Assembly: GCA_002914845.1 (NCBI GenBank)
Contig: JXTC01000151.1
Location: 599,833-663,832 of the forward strand
Direction: 5' to 3'
Source of the DNA: Trema orientale
Taxonomy: Eukaryota > Streptophyta > Magnoliopsida > Rosales > Cannabaceae
Length of the DNA: 64,000 bases
The position numbers were made by a program, and so were the translations under genes. A model generated the notes under the pieces. The model saw only the letters and a program-made list of their open reading frames with translations, was not told where the DNA came from and did not search any database. Shown here one piece after another: positions 50,411-63,833 of this stretch. Positions within the stretch are counted from its first letter, which is position 1; each line of letters opens with the position of its first letter.

Positions 50411-52292
50411 CCTGATCAATTTTTTATATATATAATCACGATCATTTTTTTATTCATTTGATTAGTAAGCACATGTGACTGCTCACTACTATAGGGTTCA
50501 TTTAGTTTGTCACTTAATCGGCTTTTAGCATACTTTTCCAATTTGAATCCTTAAGTCAGTTAAGGTGGCCCCAGAAACTAAGCAGCCCATACGGTAGTGA
50601 GATTCAAGTCTCAAAGACGCCACTGCTACATTCAAAGGGAAAGGAAGAGACCGGAAGGAAGTACTAGTATGTTAGACCATACCAAAGTGGAGTTTCAAAT
50701 TTCAAAGAGAATAACTCTTTCAATCCAAAGTGAGACGGAAATAAGGAAGTAGAAAATATCCTATCCTATATTTAAGGCTCATGCTATAATCTTACTTATA
50801 ACAACTGTGAAATTATAAAAATTCGAAAAACAAATAGGACGTTGTCAGATATTTTGTTGTAGCACTCTTAAACTTTTGCATTGAATAAGAAATATTCCAT
50901 AGTCCCTACATTTTTTTTTCAAAGTGTGATATTTTTATTCCTAACACATTTTTCATCGATATTAATTTTTTATTAGGAACGGAATATGTTAGTAATGAAG
51001 TTTTTTTTGCCTGTTATTCTTAGTTTAGAGAGTATAATATAAATATAAATATATATATAATATATATACTAATCCAGTAGGTACTTTTTTCCTTAACCTA
51101 CGTATTTTTTTTCTTAACTTATGTATAGGTATTTTTTTTCTAGTTGTTGGATCATCATTTAATAGTGAATCAATAGTTATAATGATGTGCATGAAAAGAT
51201 GTGCATCATTAATACTATTTCTCTCTCTCTTACTTTTTACTATAAAAAAATATTCATGATAAATTTTAATTAGCTAAAATAATACCTAGATAAGAAAAAA
51301 TATATATATACTTGATTGGTGCCTATATATATATATACATCAAATTATGTCCTTTACATCATTAGAGATTAATAGTACTTACGAGTTTTTGATAATTAAT
51401 TACAATGACCTATTCTATATGTGTAATTTAAGGTTTAGGGACTAAAACATAGCCTCAGGGATATAGTTTAAGCCGAGAACAGGCATTAAATCCTTCTTTT
51501 GATTGATGAAATAACATGAGGTAGGTTGGTAAATTATCCGATCCGTTACCTTATCATTAACCAATTTTTAACTAACTCGCTGGCATATTCTTCTTCTTTA
51601 GGACTAACTACAAAGTCATACATCAAGATTTAAGCTAATGGATAAGCTCAATAAGAAGGAAAATTGTCGTATAGGCCATGAATGACTACTCGCTTAACCA
51701 TTGAATCATCAAATTTTCATAAGATTTTTATGCACACCTTAATTTACCAAATATACGATTTTGTGATATTATTTAATGTTTAGAAATGCGCAGATTGGTT
51801 CATATTGTATTGCTCCCTTTTTGACAAATGATTCTATTCAATAAAGTAGTTTCCATCTTTCCCCTAAAATACATACAAAGAAGAACAAATTGTAATTTTT
51901 TTTTCCTTCCGGATTATGGGCTTTGTAGACTTTTATCCCGAGCTATTTTGTTTTACGTAAATGCCCCCTATATTTTTTATTTATTGTAAAGCTAATCCTT
52001 CTGCCGTATTCTAAGCATATATTAATGGATTTTCTTGACAAATCGTTTTTTTAATAATTTCTTCTAATTAATTTAATGTAAGATTAAACAAAATTCAGAA
52101 AAAATCAAATGAAAAAACAAAGAAAATTGAAACAGGACTCCTATCCCTGCTCCATTATTGTACACCAAAACTCATCTCCTTCCATACTACTTTCTCTCTA
52201 CTTTTGGACATATTCTTCTCCTTTTTCTCCCTTAAAATTTACAAATAAAAATATAACAATATATTCTCTTTCCCACCATCTCCCTTTCCTTG
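50411..52292 (+). repeat. Segmental direct duplication, copy A
   Basis: It is collinear with 53,142-54,715, offset about 2.73 kb, and roughly 75-85% alike by eye. Landmarks include ATGTGACTGCTCACTACTAT near 50,473, AGTCTCAAAGACGCCACTGC near 50,607, and TTGATTGATGAAA near 51,500. It encodes nothing obvious. It carries a Micron-like MITE (51,069-51,323) that copy B lacks. Confidence 0.75.
51069..51323 (+). mobile_element. Micron-like MITE, copy 3, in a TA microsatellite
   Basis: The left arm is CTAATCCAGTAGGTAC and the right arm ends TTGATTGGTGCC. The central GTTGTTGGATCATCAT and ATGATGTGCATGAAAAGA blocks match copy 1. TA repeats lie on both sides. It is absent from copy B of the segmental duplication. 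Confidence 0.7.
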
Positions 52293-52567
52293 TAACTTTG
52301 TGCTTTTTCTCATTTTTTCCTTTTTTTTTAAAGGAAAAGATTAAAATTTCTCATCAAGAAATTTTACTTTTTTGGGAAAAGTTTTACTTCTTTGGACTGT
52401 GATATATACTCGGGAGTGGGGGAGTGATTTGGTGAGGGGATTGATCTACAAGTGGAGGAGAGAAAATGGAGAGAATGAAAAAAAATAATAATAATTTGAT
52501 TTGTACATTTGTGTGTGTATGTGTTTTTTTTCCCTTTAAAATAGATCCAAACTGATATAAGATTTCT

Positions 52568-52603
<36 letters not shown>

Positions 52604-53141
52604 GTCATAATCCAATAATTTTTTTTTTACCTATCTATAAGTATTTTTTTTTCGCCGTTGGATCATTATCTAACAGCTATCATAATTTAAGTTGTTATAA
52701 TAAAAATAATAAAATTAAATAAATATTATTTAATATTTTTTTTTCTACTTTTTACCATAAAAAGGCATGCGTAATAAATTTTAATTTTGAATTATAGATA
52801 CTTATAGATAGGTTAAAAAAAAAAAAATACCTACAGGATTGATGCCCTATACATTCTTCATCAAAACTTTTCCCGGAACTTTCTTTTTGGGTTTACTATG
52901 GAACTGGAATAAGAGGATGAAACGTGAAAGGGAGCGAGAGGGAGGAGATCAATTTAAAAAATATTTTTATTTTTATATTTCAGATAAATTAGCACATTAG
53001 CATTAATGTGATTCAATATCCTATTGGTTGCAGATAAATTTTTTCATTATAGCACATTAGCATGCATTATGGTCAAGGACCAGTTACCTCTAGCTTTATT
53101 AGGGTCAGATAACCACAAGTGATTGAAAAAAAAAAAAAGAA
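52293..53141. other. Spacer between duplicated segments
   Basis: It contains a long TA run (about 52,570-52,600), a Micron-like MITE (52,602-52,847) and a short tandem repeat of GCAGATAAATT...AGCACATTAGCAT (about 52,980-53,066). No gene is seen. Confidence 0.5.
52602..52847 (+). mobile_element. Micron-like MITE, copy 4, adjoining a long TA microsatellite
   Basis: The left arm is CATAATCCAATAATTT then a T run and ACCTATCTATAAG. The right arm is its imperfect reverse complement ending CTACAGGATTGATGCCC. The central GCCGTTGGATCATTATCTAA block matches the inverted copy at 2,659-3,204. Confidence 0.65.
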
Positions 53142-54715
53142 TCCTGACCATTTTTTCAGTCCCGATAATTTTTTTTATTCATTTGGTGAGTAAGCACATG
53201 TGACTGCTCACTACTATAGGGTTCATTTAATTTGTCACTTAATCGGCATTTGGCATACTTTTACAATTTGAACCCTTAAGTCAGTTAAGGTGGCTCCAAT
53301 AATTAAGTAGCCCATCGGAAGGAAGATTCAACTTTCAAGTCTCAAAGACGCCACTGCTATATTCCAAAGGAAGGGAAGACACCGGAAGGAAGTACTAGTA
53401 TGTCAGACTATACCAAAAGGGAGTTTCAAATTTCAAAGAGAATAACTCTCTCATTCCAAGTTAGGAGACGGAAAGGAAGTAGAAAATATCCTATATTCAA
53501 GGCGTCATTTTATCATCTTACGTATGTGACCTATAAAATTAAGAAAATTCAAAACCAAAGAAATAGTCCTATATATGTCAGATGTTTTGTTTTAGTATAG
53601 TACTCCCTGGAAGCTAAATTCAGTAAGAAATAGTCCCCAAATTTTGCAAAATGATAATTGATAATTAATTAATCCTAACACGGTTTTAAACAATATTAAT
53701 TTCTCTTAGAAATGGAACATGTTAGCTATTAAAGTTTACCTATAACGATTATTCTTAGTTTAGAGTGCACAATATATATGCATTTCCTTTCAAAAATTTT
53801 AATGACAAGATCTTTTTACGGATTAATGGTGCATATGAGGTTTTGAAAGTTACAATGACCTATCCTATGAAATTTAAAGTTTAGAGACTTAAACACCATC
53901 CCAGGGATATAATTTAGGGAAAAAGGATTAATCCGTCTTTTTGATTGATGAAAGACAATGACCAAGATGGGGAAATTTGTCTCCCTTACTTACTCATAAA
54001 CCAATTTTGTAACTAACTAGCTGGCACACTGTTCTTTTTTATACTAAATATAAAACTACTACTTCAAAATTAAGCCAATAGGCTCAAGAATGAGGGTAAT
54101 TCTCATATAGGGCATGATTAACTACTGGCTTAACCATTGAATTGTCAAATTTTTTTAAGTTTTTATGCAAAGGTTTACCATATTGATGATTTTGTGATAC
54201 TATTTGTTGTTTAGAAATGCCAAGATTGGTCCATGCTGTCTTACTCATTTTGTGGCAAACCATTCTAATCAATAAAGTAGTTTCCATCTTTTCCCTAAAA
54301 TAAATACAAAGAATGATAAATTGTATTTCTTTCCCTTGAATTATGGGCTTTGTAGACTTTTATCCCGAGTAATTCTATTTTGCACGAATAACCCCTATAT
54401 TTTTCAATTGTTGTAAAACTAGTCTTTCCATCACATTCTGAGCACATATTAATAGATTTTGCTGACATGTCATTTTTTGATAATTTCTTCTAATAATTTA
54501 ATTTAAAATTAAACAAAATTTTGGAAAAAAATGAAAATAAAAAGGAAATTGAATTAGGACTCTTGTTCCTGCTTCAAAACTGTACCAAAACTCATCTCTT
54601 TCTCCACAATGCTTATTCTCTACTTTTGGACATGTTCTTCTCGTTTCTCTCTCTTAAAGTTTACAAATGAATATATAACAATATATTCTCTTTCCCATCA
54701 TCTTTCTTTCTTTAT
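53142..54715 (+). repeat. Segmental direct duplication, copy B
   Basis: Partner of 50,411-52,292. It ends exactly where an LTR starts (TGTAAAATCCC at 54,716), so the LTR marks or caused the end of the duplicated block. Confidence 0.75.
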
Positions 54716-55271
54716 TGTAAAATCCCAAAATATTATAAGGGTAATCTAGTCTTTTACCATTTTTGGAATTAAAAAAAATGAAATTCATTAACTAAAATTT
54801 TGTGTTTTATTGAAATGAAAAATTGGAATTTGGGGCTCAATTTCTAAAGACTTAAATAAAATAACTTTTGAAATTAGGGGACTAAAATACAATTTTTTAA
54901 AAAATTGGCAGATCCATTTACGAGGGGGCCATGTGGCCACTTCATTCTTCCTCCCTCTCTTTCTATCTCCTGCCCTCGACTCTCTCTCGCTCTCTCTCTG
55001 TTTACTTCGATGCAGAGGTGCTGCCACTGCAGCAGCCCGTCCAGGCGGCATCGAGGCTCGCCAAGGGTCAGACCTGAACCAAACCATCATCACGGTCCTT
55101 CCAGCCGGACTTGCAGTGCCATTCGTGGTCTCCATCGCCGGCGAGGGGAGAAAAGCGCTAAGGAGGAAAATGGCCGCCGGCGAAGTTAACGGCAACCTCA
55201 GGCTGTGAAACCGGTCCTATTCAATTTCTCTCGTCACGATCTTTCACGTGGTATATATATCTAAACTCGTA

Positions 55272-55735
55272 TTTGCCCGGATTCAATTTCACTATTTTTG
55301 ACAGTTTTGAGTAATTTCAGTTTGTGTATTGATTTTTCAATCGTACCGTTAGATCGTCAAAGAAACTTCATATTTGTTATGTATTCATGAAAACATGAAT
55401 TTTGAGATATATATTGACTATATTTGGTGACCGGCACAAAAAACGAGATCAGACGGTGCTGATTTCATCTCGTTTTGCATGCCATTGGCCCGGGTTCGGC
55501 TTGAGCCCGAATTGGTCAAGTCTTATATGTTAACCTAGCTAATTTGGGTACTAAACATTCAGTAGAGATATCCATTTCTCTATTCAAGGTCTCATTAGAA
55601 AGTCGAATTTTCAAACCAAGGGATCAAAGGTTCAAAAACGACGCCCGACTCTCCGAACGATACCCAAACGACGTTAAATGCTCTCGATAGCACTATAATG
55701 CTATCTAGTCACTCTATTGAGGTAGGGATTTGATT
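55272..55735 (+). repeat. First copy of an LTR-internal duplication of about 460 bp
   Basis: It begins GATTCAATTTCACTATTTTT and ends at the ATTGAGGTAGGGATT block, and is repeated at 56,304-56,762 at roughly 85% likeness. Confidence 0.75.
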
Positions 55736-56303
55736 ATTTGATCTTTAAATTGGTTTAATTTTGATTTTCACAAATTTTAAATAAATATGGAATTTTGTGA
55801 AATATTTGATAAAAATGTGATTTATATCTGTTTTGATATGAATCGATATTTAAATTGCATAGGAGGTAAGTTACACTGGTTAGTGTGCCAAATATTTTGT
55901 TTTGAACTGTTTTATGCAAGAACTGTATTTTATTGGTTTTGATAAAAATAACTGTTATGCTACCGAAATTTTTATAAAATCTGAATTGAACAAGAATTTA
56001 GTTTTGAGAACTGAGCTTGGTTGATTAAAAATACTACATGGTCTATTTTATGATATTGTGAAAAATGGTGCATATTCTTATTCCTGTCATGCATATGGTA
56101 TTGCATGCATTCATTGCACCTATGCTGCCTACGGACTTACAGTACCCCTATTGGGTGCTCGGAGTTATGGTATCCCCTTCAGTGTACTCAGACCATACTC
56201 ACGGTCACCAACTCTGAAGACTCGTACATAGTACACATGTATAGTCACCCATTTGGGTGACTCACACTACATTGCATACTTACGGTGGTTACCAATATTT
56301 GGT

Positions 56304-56762
56304 GGCTCCGGGATTCAATTTCACCATTTTTGACAGTTTTGAGTTATTTTAGTTTGTGTATTGATTTTTCAATCAGATCATTTGATCATCAAATAAACTC
56401 TATATTCATGATGTATTCGTGAAAACATGAATTTTGTGACATATATTGACTTTATTTGGTGACCAACACGAAAAACGAGATTAGACGACACCAAATTCGT
56501 CTCGTTCTGCGTGCTGTAGGTCTGGTTCAGCTCAAGCCCGAATTGGTCAAGTCATATCTCTAACCTAGCTAATTTGGGTACTAGAAATTTAGTGGAGATA
56601 TCCGTTTCTCCATTGGAAGTCCCGTTGGAAAGTCAAATTTTCACGCTAAGCGATCAAAGATTCAAAAACGACTTCCGACTCTCCGAACGACACCCAAATG
56701 ATGTCAAATATTCTCGATAATACCGTAGTGCTATCTAGTCACTCGATTGAGATAGGGATTGC
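56304..56762 (+). repeat. Second copy of the LTR-internal duplication
   Basis: Collinear with 55,272-55,735, offset about 1.03 kb. It stops at GAGATAGGGATT, where unrelated sequence begins. Confidence 0.75.
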
Positions 56763-56971
56763 AGGCACCTCTACCCCCTTAAAGAGCATTCTGAGCTTTT
56801 AGCTTTCTGGCACGAGGAAACATGATTTTTTCCGAGCAAGCATATGGCATTTTTTGATGAAATACCAGGAATTTTGTTACGATTTTTTTGCAGCCATGCT
56901 TAGAAAAATGTGGAGATGGGGTATTTCGAGTCAAAATTATTTTTTGAGACGTTTCCAATTTTTTATAATTT
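56763..56971. other. Unassigned 209-bp segment between two LTRs
   Basis: It matches neither the LTR to its left nor the chromovirus LTR to its right. No gene or repeat was recognised. Confidence 0.4.
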
Positions 56972-58721
56972 TGAACTCTTTTTCGGTCTAAACAAGTTTA
57001 AAACTACTTTTACACTTGCATGTCATCACAAGCAACCACCAAATGAGTGTAATAGACAATAGGATCAATAATATGTATAATCCAAATTTAAGAAATCAGA
57101 TTACAAACATAGAAAACTTAACCTATTACACATAAAAATACTTAACTCTATAAATAGAAAACATTGGGGCCTTAGGTTTAACATTAATCTACCACTTAAA
57201 TTTTATGTTTTCAGCAATATATAAAGGTTCCTAGGACCATTATTCATCAAATAATAGCTTAAGTTTAAGAGCTGAAATAAAGAAAACTCACTATAAATTC
57301 AAAAATTCAAAATCCAACATAAACCTCACCTTGACTAGTTTGAGTCTTTGCTAGTGTTCTTACCTTCTATCTCCACCAACTGATTTCCAAGGCTTAGAAA
57401 TAGATTTTTGGACTTAAGAAGATTTGAAGAAACCATTATTTAAGTAGAAACAAGTAGTGAATTGAAAGTAAAGGACAAGACCTAGAAAGAAGAACTTAGG
57501 GCCTGTTTGGGATAGCTTTTACTTCTTGAAGTAAAAGTATAAAAAGATCTTCCTAAAAAAGATGGTAGGTCCATGCTTCTTTAAAAAGATCTTTTGGATA
57601 CAAAAAGATCTTCTAAAAATTCATCCAAACACTCCTAAAAGATCTTTTGAGCCCTAAAAGATATTTGAAAGCTGTGCCAAACAGGCCCTTAGTAGAGCTA
57701 CCTTGACTAGTTTTGGTCTATCTTACTTTCTAGAGCTCCAATTTGAGTTCTACCACCTGGAAACTCTTGGATATGGCTAAGAAGAGTTGAGAGAAGTGTA
57801 GGAAGATGTTAGAGAGGCTCAGGTCATGGCTGGAGAGAAAGGAAAAGTAAATGACCAGATTTGATCTAAAAGTGATAGTTAATCATTAAGAAATGGCATA
57901 ACTTAAATTCTAAGGGGTATTCTGGGTATTTTGCTCATTACTTTCCTTATGTCAAGCTCTAAAATATCCTTAGCGTAGTCACTACGTTACTGGTCACTCC
58001 TATACACCCAAGTGTAGCCAAAGTTGGTGAATCCTATTTTAGAAAGTGAAATCTAGCCATACTTTGACTTATGATTCTATATGGCCAATCTTATTATAAT
58101 TTGGTGGAACCTAGCCCTATAACCAATCATTAAATATAAAAAAATAAGTCAATTAGACTCCAATTAATAATACAACATAGTATCAATGTCCAATTAATAG
58201 AATACACAAAATTGACACTACGCGATTAAGCTGAATCTAAGCTAACTTGGTGCAACAAAATACCAATTAGTGTCTTGAATGCCACCTCATGCTTACCTGG
58301 GGTCGACATACAAAATGCTGTAAATGAGTCTTAAACATTGAATTAAAGCTATTTGATGTGCTAAACAAACAGTGAATTCAGATTCGAAATACGTGAAAAT
58401 TAAATTTTACCGAAAAACTCCTATTTGACCAAGTTATCAACAAGTACGATCTTAATACATGTGCACATAATATTACTTTCATAATTATATTCTTTGTTCT
58501 TTTAGCACACCGAGCTCTCTCTTTCTGAGGGTATTGAGCCTTTACACTGCATCGGAATACTTTAGCAATCATTAGTACAATAATATGTATGTGAATGCAC
58601 ATAACATAATGAATGAGCATGTTACTATGAAAGTGGTATTAATAAATTCTAGATGCCTAATATGCAAATTGAACATGTTTATAATTGGCTTAGTATGCAT
58701 GTGAGAATCTTGGATGCCACA
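56972..58721 (-). repeat. 3' LTR of the chromovirus, 1,750 bp including a nested MITE
   Basis: On the minus strand it starts TGTGGCATCC directly after a G-rich polypurine tract and ends AAAGAGTTCA. The inner 167 bases are repeated at 63,834-64,000. It contains the Tourist-like MITE at 57,499-57,688. Confidence 0.85.
57499..57688. mobile_element. Tourist-like (PIF/Harbinger) MITE, 190 bp
   Basis: Terminal inverted repeats GGGCCTGTTTGG...CCAAACAGGCCC are flanked by the 3-bp target duplication TTA (57,496-57,498 and 57,689-57,691). The interior is rich in AAAAGATCTTTT palindromes. It encodes nothing. It landed in the LTR after that LTR was formed, unless the other LTR, outside this window, also carries it. 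Confidence 0.9.
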
Positions 58722-61700
58722 ATTTTCCCCTCCCAAAAAAATTTCGTCCTCAAAATTTGCTTACCCAAATAATTTTGGATACTTGATCCTTATTTCATCC
58801 TCTCGCTCACAAGTCACTTCTCTTACTGCGAAATTCCTCCTCAAAACTTTAACTAGTTGAATTTTCTTGTTTCTCAATTCTTTCTCTTTTCTATCAAGTA
58901 TCTGTACTGATCGTTCCTCATATATCAAATCTCGATTCAGCTTTAGTGGCTCGTAACTCAACAGATGGGAGGGGTCTGAAACAAATTTCCTCAATAAAGA
59001 GATGTGGAAGACATTGTGTACGCTTGACAGTGATGGAGGTAAAGCAAGTCTGTATCCTACGTTTCCAATTCTTTCAAGGATCTCAAAAGGTCCAATAAGT
59101 CTAGGACTTAACTTTCCTTTCTTTCCATATCTCATCACTCCTTTCATTGGTGCTACTTTTAAAAATACCATGTCTCCTACATTGAATTCTATATCACTTA
59201 GCATTGGATCAGCGTACTTCTTCTGCCGACTCTATGTAGCAAGCATTCTTTTTCTTATCTTTTCTATTGCCTCTGTGGTTTCTTTGACAAACTCTATGCC
59301 AAGATACTTTTTTTCTCCCATTTCATCCTAATGGATTGGAGATCGACACTTTCTACCATATAGCATTTCATACAGAGCTACACCAATTATTGCTTGATAA
59401 CTATTGTTATAAGGAAACTCAATCAATGGTAGGTATTTACTCCATGATCCTTAGAAATCTAAAATACATGCTCTTAACATATCCTCCAAAGTCTGAATTA
59501 TCCTTTCTGCTTGTCCATCTTTTGAAGGGTGAAAAGCTGTACTGAACTTCAATCTGGTTCCCATGGTCTTCTGCAAACTTTCCTAAAACTTTAAAGTGAA
59601 TCGTGGATCCCGATCTGAAATAATTAAAACTGGTACACCATGTAGTCTCACAATTTCTTGAATATATAGTTCTGCAAACTGATCCATAGTGTAGGTCATG
59701 CGTACAGGAAGAAAGTATGCTGATTTTATGTATCTATCTACTATTACCCAAATGGCGTCATTCTGTTTTGTAGTTTTAGGTAATCCAACTACAAAATCCA
59801 TAGTAATTTCTTCCCATTTCCAATCTGGGATTTGAAGTGGTTGTAATAAACTAGCAGCTCTGATATTCGGCTTTAATCTGTTGATATGTGAGACATTTGG
59901 CTATAAAATCTACGACGTCTTTTTTCATTCCAGGCCACCAATAATGCATTCTTAAATCGTTATACATCTTTGTAGTTCCTGGGTGCAATGAATACGGGGT
60001 AGTGTGAGCTTCTATAAGGATTTCTTTCTTGAGTCCTTCATCATTTGGGTCACATAATCTATCTTTAAACTTCATAGTCCCATTAACTGAGATACTAAAA
60101 TCGTTGGTCTTTCTATCTTCCACTTTACCTTTCCTGTTTTAACAAATACAGATCTGTAAGTTGACCCTGTTTAATTCTTTCTAGAAATGTTGACTGAAGT
60201 GTCATTGTTGCCAATTTACCGAAGATGATCTTAATTTGTACTCTACACATATCTTCCTAGAGTGGCTTTGATAATCGCCTTAGAACTGATAAACTACTCG
60301 GTGATTTTCTACTCAGTACATTGGCCACAACATTTGCTTTCCCTGGATGATACAAAATCTCACAATCATATTCCTTTACCAGCTCTAACCATCATTTTTG
60401 TCTCATGTTTAATTCCTTCTGTGTGAAAAAGTACTTGAGGCTCTTATGATCAGTGTATATTTCACAATGTTCCCCGTACAGATAATGTCTCCAAATCTTG
60501 AGAGCAAATATCAACTGCTGCCAACTCTAGGTCATGAGTAGGATATTTTTGCTCGTAGTCTTTCAATTGTCTGGAGGCATAAGTTATTACCTTACCATTC
60601 TGCATTAGCACACACCCCAATCCTTTCGTTGAAGTGTCACTATAAATCACAAAGTTTCCTGATCCAGATGGAATAATGAGTATCGGGGCTGAAATCAATC
60701 TTTGTTTCAACTCTTGAAAATTTTTCTCACAAGCCTCTGTCTATTTAAATTTCTGACTCTTTCTTGTGAGTTGTCTGAGAGGTATCACTATCCTAGAAAA
60801 TTCCTCCACAAATCTCCTGTAGTAGCCTGCCACTCCTAGAAAACTTTATATCTCAGAAGTATTATTCGGTGTTGACCATTTACTAACCGCTTCTATCTTT
60901 GCTGGATCTACTGAAATACCTTTACTAGAAACTATATGACCCAAAAAGGTAACTTTCTCAAGCCAGAATTCACATTTTATAAACTTGGCATAAAGTTGCT
61001 TCTCCTTCAACTTCAGCAGTGTAAGTCTCAAGTGCTCCTCATGTTCACTTTTGGACCGTGAATAAACCAAAATGTCATCAATGAATACTATTACAAACTT
61101 ATCCAGATAATCCTTGAACACTCTATTCATCATATCCATAAAGGCTGCTGGGGCGTTGGTCAATCCGAATGGCATTACCAAGAATTCATAATGACTATAA
61201 CGAGTCCGAAAGACTGTTTTTGGCACATCTTCTCCTCTAATTCTCAACTGATGGTATCCCGATCTTAAGTCAATTTTGGAAAATACAGTTGAACCTTGTT
61301 ATTGGTCAAACAGATCATCAATCCTAGAAAGTGGGTACTTATTCTTGATTGTCACCTTATTTAATTCTCTATAATCAATACACATCCGCATGGTACCATC
61401 TTTCTTCTTGACAAACAAAACTGGAGTGTCCCATGGTGAATAGCTAAGTTTGATGAACTTTTTGTCTACGAGTTCTTGTAATTGTGTCTTTAATTCTTTC
61501 AACTCTACAGGTGCCATTCTATAGGGTGCCTTCGATATTGGTGCAGTACTAGGTAATAATTCGATAATAAACTCAATTTCTCTGTCTGTTGGTAATCTTG
61601 GTAATTCATCTGGAAACACTTCTAAGAAATCCCTAACTACCGGTACATCTTCAAGTCTCAATTGCTGTTCCATAGACATATCTATTACATTAGCTAAATA

Positions 61701-63833
61701 CCCTGAACAACCATTGTCCAACAGTTTCTTCACCTTCAAAGCAGAAATGATAGGTAGACTAATTTTTGGTGGAGTACCAATGAAAACAAACTGATCTTCT
61801 TCAGAAGGTTGGAATATCACTCTTTTCTTTCCACAGTCAATAGTAACATTATACTTAGAAAGCCAATCCATACCAAGTATCACCTCATATTCTTCCATTT
61901 CCAACATCACAAGATCCACAAATAGCTCTCTATCATCTCTATCTGTAATGGAACTCCTTTTAGCCACTGATCTAAATATAATATTTCTCCTGATGGTAAC
62001 GCCGTACTGAATACTTCTGGCAACTGATCAGGGAGTCTACCCAATCTCCTCACATATGTTATGGATGCAAATGAATGTGTGGTACCAAAATCTATTAATG
62101 CATGTGTAGGTATGTCAGCGATAAGAATCTCACCTGAAATAACCGAAGGATCTGCATCTGCATCAGCCTGAGTGAGTGCAAATACCCTAGCATTAGTCTT
62201 CCTATGTTCTTCTTTCTTCTGCTCATTCTTCCACAGTGGGCACTCTCTTTTGAAATGACCTTCTTTACCACATTAGCAAACTGTAGTATGAGTTCTGCAC
62301 TCTCCAGAATGGTTTTTATCGCATTTTTCACATTGTGGCCACTGTTGCCTCCTTTGTTGTCCACTCTGTTGTCCACTGTTGAACCTCTTATTTTGTTCTA
62401 ACTCACCTTGGAAAAATTGAGCTCTTCGTTTATTGTCATTGAAACGACTTGTATTGGGCTGAAAATCTCTATAAGGAAAACTGGTAGAAGCTCTAGCTTT
62501 TAATATCTTCTCTTCTCGATGTTCAGCTCGTAAAGCTTTCTCTACAGCCTGTCCATATGAAATTGGCCCTATAAGTCCCGTGTCAACATCTCTAGTAAGT
62601 TCTGGCTTAAGCCCCTCCATAAAGTGAGTGATCCTTGTGATATCATTAGGGACCATGTCTGAAGCAAACCTTACTAACTGATCGAATTTTCTCACATACT
62701 CAGCCAATGAAAGGTTGCCTTATTGTAGCTTACTAAACTCATTCACCTTTGTGGCCAATACTGCAGTATTGTAATATTTCTCGTTAAAAACAAATTGAAA
62801 TTCTGTCCATGTCATCTAAGTAGTGTCTCTGGTTTGCCTAATCACGTCCCACCATATACGTGCATCTCTCTTTAACATATAAACAGCACAATAAACTTTC
62901 TCTCTTTCATTAAGCTGCATAAAATCAAAAATTATTTCCAACGAACACTTTCATTCTTCTGCATCGAGTGGATCTGTAGTACCCTCAAATATTGGTAGGT
63001 GTTATTTCTTAAACAATTCATACAGTGGTTCTAGAGGGTGTAATGCAGCTGGGGCCTGTGGTGGAGGTGGTGGTGGTGGTTGGGGAGGATGTGTGTTAGG
63101 CGAAATTTGTCTTTCTCCTTTCATAAATCATATTACCCTTCTTAAACTTTTTCATAAAGTATGCATGGTTATATAGTATACATAATAATACCACACCAAA
63201 ATTACCAAGCATATATATACTAAAATCGAAATACCAATGATCATACTCATAACCAGAATAAATGCAAAACCTGGAAACATAATAGATACTTATATAGCAC
63301 ATAATTCTTGTGTTGCAGTTGAGTATTTTACTTACCTCGTGTCCTGAATAGAAATGAATTGTGGAAAGGGTCAATATCCTCTAGAGATTGGTGTGCTATT
63401 CACCTGTCATAATTTACTGTTATTCAAAATGCACGTTTTACCAAAAGAATGCATCAAGATACTCGAACAATACCGAAATCAGAATTTTCACCAAATTAGG
63501 AAACTTGATCTTAAAATAACTCAGAAGCATATAAATCACATAAGGTACTTGGCAGTCAATAACTAGCGTTGAAAAACTGTTCAAAGGTATTAAAATATGA
63601 ATGCTAGTTCATTAGCACAAAAATAATCCAAAATAGCACATAATTTTGTAAAACTAGTCCATTTGCTCCTTAATGGTGCTATTTCATTTTAAAAATATTT
63701 GGACAGTACCTCCCTTATTTTTAGGACATTCCCACATGATTAAAATCATAGTTTTAAACCTGCAATAACAATTAACAATCCAATTCCCACTTACACACAC
63801 GAAGAGGATCACTTAGAATAATCTAAGTGCACT

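Larger units (their letters stand above)
54716..56762 (+). repeat. LTR of the LARD family with an internal duplication
   Basis: It starts TGTAAAATCCC and follows the same plan as the LARD LTR on its minus strand: a GGGACTAAAATAC block, a GC-rich block (54,990-55,200), CGTCACGATCTTTCA and GGTATATATATCT near 55,230-55,262, GCCCGGATTCAATTT, and a gaggtaggg block (55,722). Then follow imperfect short repeats (56,110-56,300) and a second copy of part of the LTR (56,304-56,762). No polypurine tract precedes it. It is a truncated or rearranged solo LTR or 5' LTR, with no internal region seen. Confidence 0.65.

Noticed and set aside
54788-55208. Frames near 55 kb that looked like a small secreted or Ser/Arg-rich protein
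   Set aside because: They sit in the GC-rich block of an LTR and have no counterpart outside it.
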